Assembly: GCA_018644745.1 (NCBI GenBank)
Contig: JABGPX010000282.1
Coordinates: forward strand, 1-6,950
From: Spirochaetales bacterium
GTDB taxonomy: Bacteria > Spirochaetota > Spirochaetia > ARS1246
Direction of reading: 5' to 3'
DNA length: 6,950 bases
Part shown: piece by piece, positions 1 through 5,124 of the stretch
Layout: each line of letters opens with the position of its first letter
Position numbering within the stretch: position 1 is the stretch's first letter
The notes under the pieces: generated by a model
What the model saw: the letters and a program-made list of their open reading frames with translations, nothing else
The model's database searches: none
Told to the model about the DNA's origin: nothing
Program-made: the position numbers and the translations under genes

Positions 1-228
1 GGAATCACCTCTTCTCGTATCCCGAAGATCATGTATCTTCGCGAGCAGTTGATTTCGCTCATCCTCCGCCTGACGATCTACAAACCGTATCTTGAAATCC
101 TCCGGGGTGATGAGAACCGCGCGGACTTTTCTCCCTTTGGATACGAGAATCGGTTCCCTCTTCTCATCGAGTTCATCAAGCACGGCGCCTAAGTGATTGC
201 GGAACTCGAGGGCGTTAATGGTTTTCAT
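1..228 (-). CDS. Phd/YefM-family antitoxin, partial (C-terminus beyond left edge)
   Basis: The minus strand reads openly from an ATG at 228-226 to the window edge, giving 76 residues without a stop. The N-terminus (MKTINALEFRNHLGAVLDEL) followed by EPILVSKGRKVRAVLITPEDF is the typical Phd/YefM fold: a 'prevent-host-death' helix, then a strand ending in xVAVLIxxEDF. In this family the N-terminal part binds DNA at its own promoter and the C-terminal tail wraps the toxin (a RelE- or PIN-type RNase). The tail visible here is charged and helical (DRQAEDERNQLLAKIHDLRD). The toxin gene would be expected immediately downstream, beyond the left edge, so its type cannot be told. There is no strong Shine-Dalgarno site. 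A promoter with a palindrome lies upstream at 263-291. The family call is firm; partner and full length are unknown. Confidence 0.85.
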   Translation of the reverse strand, partial: MKTINALEFRNHLGAVLDELDEKREPILVSKGRKVRAVLITPEDFKIRFVDRQAEDERNQLLAKIHDLRDTRRGDS

Positions 229-262
229 AATTCAATGATATCTCATTTTGATCACCACATCA

Positions 263-291
263 AGTGTATACATGTATATACACATGTGCAA
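263..291 (-). promoter_or_regulatory. Promoter with embedded palindrome for the leftward Phd antitoxin gene
   Basis: On the minus strand a -35-like TTGCAC (291-286) is followed after 17 bases by a -10-like TACACT (268-263), about 35 bases before the ATG at 228. The perfect 12-base palindrome TATACATGTATA (267-278) lies within the spacer and -10 box and extends with one mismatched pair to 264-281. The perfect 8-mer CACATGTG (281-288) sits beside it. A second short inverted repeat, TTGAT/ATCAA (248-252 and 259-263), lies in the leader. Phd-family antitoxins usually repress their own promoter by binding such palindromes, so this is a good autoregulatory operator candidate. The promoter boxes match the consensus only moderately. 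Confidence 0.5.
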
Positions 292-339
292 ACTGATGTT
301 TTGCAGGGGAAAAAGTCGGCATATTACATTCATTTTAAT

Positions 340-495
340 TGAATGAGGAGTGATCTTGAGCAGCAGGTCCGGAGCATTGCACCCGGGACAGACGAACGGA
401 TCAATCTCATATATTTTGTCGGCAGTCGCGCCCAGGTCTTTGCTGATTTCTACGCCTGTTGCCTCATAAACAAATTTAGTCCTGATCAGGTTGAC
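340..495 (-). pseudogene. Possible remnant of an IS91-type transposase C-terminus
   Basis: The minus strand is open from just after a TAA at 498-496. Within it, 417-379 encodes KIYEIDPFVCPGC, preceded by KDLGATAD. This resembles the zinc-ribbon-like segment near the end of many IS91-family transposases (a pattern like K-x-Y-E-x-D-P-x-x-C-P-x-C). The expected continuation (GGxMRxIAFI) is not present; the sequence drifts into NAPDLLLKITPHSIKM and then runs into the neighbouring promoter region. No start codon, complete element or end sequences are seen. It would fit a small leftover of a mobile element next to the TA genes, but the match is short and from memory, so it may be chance. Confidence 0.3.
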
Positions 496-519
496 TTAGT
501 CCATGTAGTGGACTATGAT
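491..519 (+). promoter_or_regulatory. Strong promoter with operator-like inverted repeat in the spacer (Phd-PIN operon)
   Basis: TTGACT (491-496) and TATGAT (514-519) each match the sigma-70 consensus at 5 of 6 positions and are 17 bases apart, the optimal spacing. The spacer holds a perfect 7-base inverted repeat, TAGTCCA (497-503) and TGGACTA (509-515), separated by five bases, so a repressor bound there would block RNA polymerase directly. The predicted transcription start is near 526, which is the A of the antitoxin ATG, implying a message with essentially no leader. The arrangement fits autoregulation by the antitoxin or the antitoxin-toxin complex. Confidence 0.7.
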
Positions 520-525
520 TTTTAT

Positions 526-750
526 ATGACCATTGTAAACGTGCATGAGGCGAAAACCCACTTCTCAAGACTCCTGGACCGCGCACATTCCGGGGAGGAG
601 ATCATCGTTGCCAAGGCCGGCAAGCCTTTTGCTAAGCTGGTGCCCCTTGATCAGCCGCAACCACGAATCCCCGGGAGATATCCTGAAGACGTTCCGGAAT
701 CATTTTTCGAACCACTTCCCGACGACGAGCTTGACCCATGGAATTCATAA
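526..750 (+). CDS. Phd/YefM-family antitoxin of a PIN-toxin pair
   Basis: A 74-residue protein. MTIVNVHEAKTHFSRLLDRA followed by GEEIIVAKAGKPFAKLVPL is the standard Phd N-terminal DNA-binding/dimer domain (about residues 1-50). The acidic, proline-rich tail (PEDVPESFFEPLPDDELDPW, about 53-72) is typical of Phd antitoxins paired with PIN toxins, where it occupies the toxin active site. The frame is open back to an ATG at 343, but the upstream 61 codons look unlike the family, and the promoter boxes at 491-519 lie inside that extension, so ATG 526 is preferred. There is no room for a Shine-Dalgarno site if transcription starts near 526, so translation is probably leaderless. The stop overlaps the start of the toxin gene. 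Its role is to neutralise the downstream RNase and to repress the operon. Confidence 0.9.
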   Translation: MTIVNVHEAKTHFSRLLDRAHSGEEIIVAKAGKPFAKLVPLDQPQPRIPGRYPEDVPESFFEPLPDDELDPWNS

Positions 751-1133
751 AGGTGGTCTTAGACACCTGCTCGCTCCTGTGGTGGTGGTCTAGACCGGAA
801 AGACTCACGCCGAGAGCCCGCGCGATCATCGGGGACCCGGGTACATCGGTTTATATCAGCGTGGCGTCAGCTTGGGAAATCGCCACGAAGTATCGTATTG
901 GAAAACTTCCGTCCGGCGAGAGGATCATGAGCGAGTGGGAGCACCGGATGACGGTCGATCGGTTCCAGGAGGTCGGAATCACAACGCTGCACGCGTTTCG
1001 TGCCGGGACATTCCCTGGCCCCCACCGCGATCCGTTCGACCGGATGATTGCCGCCCAAAGCATGCTGGAGCGGGTGCCCGTAGTAACGCCCGACAAGCAG
1101 ATCGAGAACCTCGGTGCGGAGCGAATCTGGTGA
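738..1133 (+). CDS. PIN-domain ribonuclease toxin (VapC-like)
   Basis: A 131-residue single-domain protein. It carries the PIN acidic residues expected for Mg2+/Mn2+-dependent RNA cleavage: D9 in VVLDTCSLLW, E47 in SAWEIATKYRIGKL, D98 and D101 in HRDPFDRMIAAQS, and D119 in VVTPDK. Length and motif order match the PIN toxins that travel with Phd-type antitoxins, so it is probably an active toxin cutting tRNA or other RNA in the cytoplasm. The ATG at 738 lies within the antitoxin gene (13-base overlap), giving translational coupling; a GTG at 753, just after the antitoxin stop, is an alternative start but would shorten the first strand. No strong Shine-Dalgarno site precedes the ATG. No key residue is missing. 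The RNA target cannot be told from the sequence. Confidence 0.92.
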   Translation: MEFIKVVLDTCSLLWWWSRPERLTPRARAIIGDPGTSVYISVASAWEIATKYRIGKLPSGERIMSEWEHRMTVDRFQEVGITTLHAFRAGTFPGPHRDPFDRMIAAQSMLERVPVVTPDKQIENLGAERIW

Positions 1134-1195
1134 TTGACGGATCATAGCGAGTCATCGTCAAGAACTTAGCCGTTAACTTCGAGGTGTTGCCGGGC

Positions 1196-1258
1196 ACAAT
1201 AGCATTGTCATAAAACGTTGACACTTATTAATATTTGTATACATTTAATGACATGACA
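1196..1258 (+). promoter_or_regulatory. Promoter and repeated TGACA half-sites upstream of the AbiEi-type gene
   Basis: A perfect -35 TTGACA (1218-1223) is followed after 16 bases by TACATT (1240-1245), a 4-of-6 match to the -10 box; transcription would start near 1252, close to the ATG at 1253. The pentamer TGACA occurs at 1219-1223, 1249-1253 and 1254-1258, and its reverse complement TGTCA at 1206-1210. The perfect palindrome TGTATACA (1236-1243) overlaps the -10 box, and the inverted repeat ACAAT/ATTGT lies at 1196-1200 and 1204-1208. AbiEi antitoxins repress their own promoters through inverted repeats, so some of these are plausible operator elements. Which of them matter is uncertain. 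Confidence 0.5.
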
Positions 1259-1858
1259 GATCAGACACAGCGAGAACGACTGATTGAGCTATTCAAATTC
1301 ACACCCATCCTCAAATCCAGCGATCTTGCGGAACATAAGATCGACTCTAAAACCGTCCAACGTATGGCAGAGAGTGGCGAAGTACGGCGAATTGCCCGGG
1401 GGATCTATACCCGTCCCGATGTCGAAGCGGATAGCCACCACTCACTTGTAGAAGCTCAGATGATCGTTGATGCAGGCGTCCTGTGTTTACTTTCAGCGCT
1501 TTCCTATCACGAAATAGCCACACTGACTCCCAGTCGGGTATGGATCGCCGTACCCCGAGGTACACGTCTTCCAAAAATAGCCAACCATCCAATCAAGGTG
1601 GTCACCTTCTCCGGTGAAGCATTCTCAGAAGGTATCGAGGAACATGAGATCGAAAGTATCACCGTAGGTGTGTACTCAGTTGCCAAGACAGTCGCAGACT
1701 GCTTCAAGTATCGGAACAAACTCGGTAACTATGTTGCGGTAGAAGCCCTTCGAGAAGCTCTACAAGCGCGTAAAGCAAGCGCGGACGAGATCCTTCACTA
1801 TGCGGGCATCTGCAGAGTTCGGAATGTCATGATGCCGTATCTCGAGAGTGTGCTCTAG
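1253..1858 (+). CDS. AbiEi-type antitoxin / transcriptional regulator (type IV TA)
   Basis: A 201-residue protein. Residues about 8-55 form a winged-helix domain (RERLIELFKFTPILKSSDL, then a recognition-helix region ending RRIARGIYTRPD), typical of AbiEi-family proteins. The rest fits the AbiEi antitoxin domain: ALSYHEIATLTPSRVWIAVP, then GVYSVAKTVADCFKYRNKLG and a helical end. In AbiE systems this protein represses its operon and counteracts the AbiEii nucleotidyltransferase without binding it. The TTG at 1235 would add six residues, but it lies inside the predicted promoter; ATG 1253 suits the predicted transcription start. The gene appears intact, and its stop overlaps by one base the GTG start of the toxin gene. 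Because that toxin gene is broken, the regulator is probably now an orphan that still controls its own promoter or serves as an anti-addiction factor. The symbol is withheld because similarity is at family level. Confidence 0.88.
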   Translation: MTDQTQRERLIELFKFTPILKSSDLAEHKIDSKTVQRMAESGEVRRIARGIYTRPDVEADSHHSLVEAQMIVDAGVLCLLSALSYHEIATLTPSRVWIAVPRGTRLPKIANHPIKVVTFSGEAFSEGIEEHEIESITVGVYSVAKTVADCFKYRNKLGNYVAVEALREALQARKASADEILHYAGICRVRNVMMPYLESVL

Positions 1859-2246
1859 TGAAATCTCTACCGAAGAATGTTCCGGTATCGGTATGCGCAC
1901 GACTCTTGAATCTGAGCAGAGATTGTGAGGAGGATTTCAACCTGACACTATCTCGATTTGTCTCCGAGCGGTTTCTCTACCGTCCTGGCAAATCGGAGCA
2001 CCGAAAGAAGTACGTTCTCAAAGGCGCGATGTTACTGACTTCGATCCTTGACGACGTCCGCTATCGGCCGACCCGAGACATCGATGTGCTCAGGGATGGA
2101 ACGGGTGAAGAACAGCCTATGGCTACGGACATCTCTTCGATATGTCAAAGGCAACGTTTGAAGACATCCGTGAAAACCGCCGTTACCATGGAGTCCGCGC
2201 GAGGATTCCCGTACGGCTTCGTGATGCGCGAATCCCGTCATCTTGA
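1858..2246 (+). pseudogene. AbiEii-type nucleotidyltransferase toxin, frameshifted and truncated
   Basis: Starting at a GTG that overlaps the AbiEi stop by one base, the first ~80 codons match AbiEii toxins: SVCARLLNLSRDCEEDFNLT, then VLKGAML (residues about 53-59) and RPTRDIDVL (70-78) with the paired aspartates D74/D76 of the nucleotidyltransferase fold. After about 2095 that frame loses similarity. A second frame, readable from about 2109, carries FDMSKATFEDIRENRRYHG and VRARIPVRLRDARIP, the next conserved block of the family, and stops at 2244-2246. So there is a frame change between about 2095 and 2140, probably with a small deletion, and the C-terminal half (normally bringing the protein to near 300 residues) is absent. 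The first frame runs on to 2409, but that tail overlaps the next gene and is not family-like. The toxin is almost certainly inactive. Confidence 0.85.
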
Positions 2247-2288
2247 CCACTCGCTGCGGCCGATAGCATACTACGTTTATAAAAGGGG
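2243..2288 (+). promoter_or_regulatory. Probable promoter and ribosome binding site of the catabolic cluster
   Basis: TTGACC (2243-2248) and CATACT (2267-2272) are 18 bases apart and match the -35 and -10 consensus at 5 and 4 of 6 positions. They would place the transcript start near 2279, just before the Shine-Dalgarno sequence AAAAGGGGA (2281-2289), nine bases ahead of the GH4 ATG at 2298. The -35 box overlaps the last stop codon of the AbiEii remnant, so the promoter sits exactly at the join between the TA island and the sugar genes. Confidence 0.45.
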
Positions 2289-2297
2289 ACTACTGGT

Positions 2298-3629
2298 ATG
2301 GCAAAACTCGTATTTATCGGTGCAGGGTCACAATTCGGAGCTCGATCTTTTTCAGATCTTATGTCGTTTGAAGAGCTTCGAGATGTGGAAGTTGTTCTGG
2401 TCGACATAAATCCCCACAATCTCGCGCCAGTGGAACAGTACTGCAGGAAAATTGTAAAGCACTATAGAGCTCCCACTCGTGTCGTCGCAGCGGACGATTG
2501 GCGGAACGGAGTCCTGGATGGGGCCGACTACGTGGTCACTTCATTTGCTCAAGGCGGCCCGGCCTACTCGGGGTATCCGTACGCCCACGAAATAGTTATT
2601 CCCCAGAAATACGGGATAGAGCAGCACGTTGCCGATACCGCGGGAATCGGGGGCGTATTTCGCACTATGCGGACCGCGCCGGAACTGATGGCAATCGCGG
2701 CGGATCTTGAAAAACGTTCTCCCGGAGCTTTTCTAATCAATTATGTAAATCCGATGGCCATGCTTACCAGAATCCTAAATAAGGCGTACCCCGGGGTGAG
2801 AACCTTTGGTCTATGCCATAATATCCAGGGCGGGATCCGGCACATCGCCCGATGGCTCGGAGTCTCCCACAAGGAATTCCGCTACATAGCCGCCGGGGTG
2901 AATCACATGGCATGGTTCCTCCGCGTAGAATATCTGGACGGCCGCGACGTATATCCCGATCTGCTTTCTGCAATCGAGAAACCTGAAATCTATGAGCAAA
3001 GGTCGGTGCAATTCGAGCTCTTGAAAGCCTTCGGTTATTTCACAACCGAATCTTCGAAGCATTGCTCCGAGTATCTGCCGTATTTTCTGCCGAGAGAACC
3101 TGCCAGGAAATCCGTCGGCCTGGATGTCCGCACCGTGGATGTGGAAGTCGGGAAGAGATCCAAAAGGTGGAGCGACGATTCAGAACTTGTGCGGCAGTTG
3201 AATGGAGAGATACCGATGGATTTCGACCGTTCTGAAGAGTACGGCATGCATATCGTGCATGCGAGCGAAACCGACAATGTGTACAGGATGAATCTCAATG
3301 TTCAAAATGACGGGCTGATACCGAATCTTCCAGAGGAGACATGTGTTGAGGTACCGTGCATCGCCGACCGAACCGGTGTACATCCCCAACACGTCGGCAA
3401 TCTCCCTGTGCAGTTGGCCTCGCTGTGCAGGGGCATCGGCGACATGCAAACTCTCACCTCAGACGCGGTTCTGGAACAGAATCTGCAAAAGGCCTACATG
3501 GCCTGTGCCCTCGATCCAACCACGGCAGCGAGCGCAACGCCCGGAGAGATCAGGCAGTGCTTCAACGAGCTCGCGGAGGCGGAGCGCAAGTGGCTTGAGC
3601 CGTTCTGGGGCAAGACGCCTAGGGTGTAG
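2298..3629 (+). CDS. GH4-family NAD- and metal-dependent glycosidase, alpha-galactosidase (MelA-like) branch
   Basis: A 443-residue, full-length GH4 protein. These cytoplasmic enzymes hydrolyse glycosides by transient NAD+-dependent oxidation at C3, with a divalent metal. The Rossmann start FIGAGSQFG (residues 6-14) and D36 bind NAD. DTAGIGGVFRTMRT (113-126), NYVNPMAM (148-155), GLCHNIQG (171-178) and GVNHMAWF (200-207) follow in family order; C173 and H203 are the expected metal ligands. TESSKHCSEYLPYF (250-263) matches the ESSxHxSEY block of the alpha-galactosidase-like branch. The residue after the Cys-His pair is Asn175, whereas characterised alpha-galactosidases usually read CHS and alpha-glucosidases CHG, so the sugar specificity is open. 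It starts at an ATG with a good Shine-Dalgarno site and is the first gene of the cluster, 62 bases before the dehydrogenase. No signal peptide. The family call is firm; the substrate is not known. Confidence 0.92.
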   Translation: MAKLVFIGAGSQFGARSFSDLMSFEELRDVEVVLVDINPHNLAPVEQYCRKIVKHYRAPTRVVAADDWRNGVLDGADYVVTSFAQGGPAYSGYPYAHEIVIPQKYGIEQHVADTAGIGGVFRTMRTAPELMAIAADLEKRSPGAFLINYVNPMAMLTRILNKAYPGVRTFGLCHNIQGGIRHIARWLGVSHKEFRYIAAGVNHMAWFLRVEYLDGRDVYPDLLSAIEKPEIYEQRSVQFELLKAFGYFTTESSKHCSEYLPYFLPREPARKSVGLDVRTVDVEVGKRSKRWSDDSELVRQLNGEIPMDFDRSEEYGMHIVHASETDNVYRMNLNVQNDGLIPNLPEETCVEVPCIADRTGVHPQHVGNLPVQLASLCRGIGDMQTLTSDAVLEQNLQKAYMACALDPTTAASATPGEIRQCFNELAEAERKWLEPFWGKTPRV

Positions 3630-3662
3630 TTCCGGTGCGCGGCCGTGTGAGTAAATGAAAAC

Positions 3663-3686
3663 TATAATCAGGTATTGTTTGGAGGT
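3663..3686 (+). promoter_or_regulatory. Perfect -10 hexamer and strong Shine-Dalgarno ahead of the dehydrogenase
   Basis: The 62-base gap after the GH4 stop contains TATAAT (3663-3668), identical to the -10 consensus, and then GGAGGT (3681-3686) five bases before the ATG at 3692. No acceptable -35 box lies 15-19 bases upstream; that region is GC-rich with the palindrome CGGCCG (3640-3645). It could be an activator-dependent internal promoter, or chance. The ribosome site is convincing. Confidence 0.35.
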
Positions 3687-3691
3687 ACCCG

Positions 3692-4474
3692 ATGAAGCTG
3701 GAAGGTAGGATTGCAGTTGTGACCGGAGGGGCATCCGGCATCGGCAAAGCGATTGCCCATGCTTTCGCAAAAGAAGGCGCCAAGATCGTGATTGCGGATC
3801 TGGATGAAGAATCGGCTGAAAAAACTGTCGATGAGGTAAAATCTTTCGGGTCTGAAGCTATCGCGGTGAAAGCGGACGTCGGGTTTTCAAAAGACGTGGC
3901 GAATGTGGTAAACAAGACTATAGAGGTATACGGCGGGATTAATATCCTCGTTAATAACGCCGGCATAATACTGCAGGCCCCGGTCGTGGATACCAGAGAG
4001 GAGGATTGGGACAAAATCCTCCGCAACAACCTGAAGAGCTGCTTCTTATGCTGCAGGGAAGTTGCCAGACGAATGATCGAGCAGAAGAAAGGCGGGAAAA
4101 TCATTAACATCTCTTCTATCCACGCGATTCTCTCGGAGCCATCCGCTGGAGCATACACAGCGGCAAAAGGCGGCATGGAGGCGTTCAGCCGCACCCTGGC
4201 CACAGAGCTTGCGCCGCACAAGATCAACGTCAACTGCATCGAGCCGGGCGCAACGTACACCGAGTTGACCTTGCCCATGTATACGGACGCGGTAAAAAAA
4301 TCGCTATACGAGCGGATTCCTCTCAGGGAGATCGCGCAACCTGAATGGATCGCCGGCGGGGCAGTCTTTCTTGCTTCTGATGACTCCCGTTATATGACAG
4401 GGCAAGCGCTGGCAATCGACGGCGGATATACAATGGATGGCAGCCTGCCGGGTGCCAGTTACTGGGAAGAGTAG
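3692..4474 (+). CDS. Classical short-chain dehydrogenase/reductase (SDR), probably NAD-dependent
   Basis: A 260-residue classical SDR of the usual length. It has the TGGASGIG cofactor loop (residues 11-18), D36 at the end of the second strand (favouring NAD(H) over NADP(H)), NNAG (88-91), and the catalytic set N113, S142 (in NISSIH), Y155 and K159 (YTAAK). The C-terminal region MTGQALAIDGGYTMDG is also standard. These soluble tetrameric enzymes oxidise or reduce a hydroxyl/carbonyl on sugars, polyols, steroids or hydroxyacids; family motifs do not give the substrate. Between a GH4 glycosidase and a kinase-like gene, a sugar or uronate-type dehydrogenase that handles the released monosaccharide is the best inference. 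The start is fixed by GGAGGT, and the stop overlaps the Shine-Dalgarno of the next gene, so the two are translated together. Confidence 0.9.
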   Translation: MKLEGRIAVVTGGASGIGKAIAHAFAKEGAKIVIADLDEESAEKTVDEVKSFGSEAIAVKADVGFSKDVANVVNKTIEVYGGINILVNNAGIILQAPVVDTREEDWDKILRNNLKSCFLCCREVARRMIEQKKGGKIINISSIHAILSEPSAGAYTAAKGGMEAFSRTLATELAPHKINVNCIEPGATYTELTLPMYTDAVKKSLYERIPLREIAQPEWIAGGAVFLASDDSRYMTGQALAIDGGYTMDGSLPGASYWEE

Positions 4475-4483
4475 GAGCTCCGC

Positions 4484-5047
4484 ATGATTGAGAAGCCCAA
4501 GTGCGTGATAGTAACCGGCAGGCCTGGTTCAGGCAAAACGACGCTAACCTCCGAATTGTCGAGAAGAATGTATCTGCCCAAAATCAGCAGAGATGAGGTC
4601 AAGGAGGGCTACGCCAACACATTTGGGGTTGAACATGACGCCTTGCCAAAGGAAACAAACGGAATTGTAAATGAGGTCTTCTTTGATACGATTTTAACAT
4701 TGCTCAAGGGAAAGGTCTCAGTCACAATCGAAGCAGCCTTTCAACACAAACTGTGGGACTTGGTAATACCGAGGATAATCCAGATCGCTCATGCGTATAT
4801 TCTTGTGTGCGATTTGAGCGCCGAGCTGAGTGCAAAGCGTCACTTGGAGCGAGGACTGGCAAACCCCAATCGGGAGTTGTATCACGGCGACAAGAGAGTG
4901 GCCATATTCCGAGAGACTGGAAAATATGAGCCAGGGGGAGAGTATGTTCCTCCTTTGTACGCCGTGCCAACATTAAGTGTCGCAACAGTGAGTGGCTACG
5001 AACCTGGCCTTGAGGAGATAGTGAGTTTCCTGAGAAATCAAAGGTAA
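4484..5047 (+). CDS. Small P-loop kinase-like ATPase (AAA_33 / zeta-toxin-like group)
   Basis: A 187-residue single-domain P-loop protein. GRPGSGKTT (residues 12-20) is the Walker A motif. KISRDEVKEGYANTFG (33-48) follows, the RDE-x-K signature common in small kinase-like 'AAA family ATPases'. VTIEAAF (80-86) occupies the Walker B position, and AKRHLERG (117-124) looks like the lid segment supplying an arginine. The fold is shared by gluconate-type sugar kinases, chloramphenicol phosphotransferase and zeta toxins, so it probably phosphorylates a small molecule. Its start lies nine bases after the dehydrogenase stop, with AGGAG (4473-4477) overlapping that stop, so it belongs to the same transcript. 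In this context a kinase for the sugar or acid made upstream is the simplest idea; a stand-alone toxin or resistance role is less likely. Substrate unknown. Confidence 0.75.
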   Translation: MIEKPKCVIVTGRPGSGKTTLTSELSRRMYLPKISRDEVKEGYANTFGVEHDALPKETNGIVNEVFFDTILTLLKGKVSVTIEAAFQHKLWDLVIPRIIQIAHAYILVCDLSAELSAKRHLERGLANPNRELYHGDKRVAIFRETGKYEPGGEYVPPLYAVPTLSVATVSGYEPGLEEIVSFLRNQR

Positions 5048-5103
5048 AAAAACCCGATTCTGAAAGGGATTACCCTATAGTTATGAATTGCATTTGATTG
5101 GGT

Positions 5104-5120
5104 TATACTGTGCGAGAGGT
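5104..5120 (+). promoter_or_regulatory. Possible -10 box and ribosome site of the sulfatase gene
   Basis: The 77-base gap after the kinase gene holds TATACT (5104-5109), a 5-of-6 match to the -10 box, but only a poor -35 candidate (TTATGA, 5081-5086, 17 bases upstream). AGAGGT (5115-5120) is a Shine-Dalgarno site four bases before the ATG at 5125 and seven before the one at 5128. A start of transcription near 5116 would leave a very short leader, so the promoter is doubtful; the ribosome site is better supported and rules against the upstream TTG at 5098. Confidence 0.35.
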
Positions 5121-5124
5121 AATC

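Noticed and set aside
343..525. In-frame 5' extension of the forward antitoxin gene by 61 codons
   Set aside because: The extension does not resemble the Phd family, contains the promoter boxes and inverted repeat at 491-519, and the family N-terminus begins exactly at ATG 526.
2247..2409. Continuation of the original AbiEii reading frame into the GH4 gene
   Set aside because: The frame loses family similarity after about 2095, overlaps the well-supported GH4 coding sequence by 112 bases, and the true AbiEii continuation is in another frame ending at 2246.
3619..4278. Open frame on the minus strand opposite the dehydrogenase
   Set aside because: It is fully covered by a canonical SDR gene on the other strand and has a low-complexity, non-family-like composition.
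2298..5047. A sulfoquinovose-degradation operon
   Set aside because: The combination of an NAD-dependent glycosidase and an SDR invites this idea, but the glycosidase shows ordinary GH4 alpha-galactosidase-branch motifs, and no sulfosugar lyase, aldolase or transketolase is present.
5050..5076. Possible terminator after the kinase gene (short GGG/CCC pairings next to an A/T run)
   Set aside because: The best stem is only four base pairs (AGGG/CCCT at 5065-5068 and 5073-5076) and the T run is on the wrong side for the plus strand, so termination here is not supported.
5098..5124. Earlier TTG start for the sulfatase
   Set aside because: It has no ribosome site, overlaps the -10-like box, and a good Shine-Dalgarno lies just before ATG 5125; the extra residues add no signal peptide.
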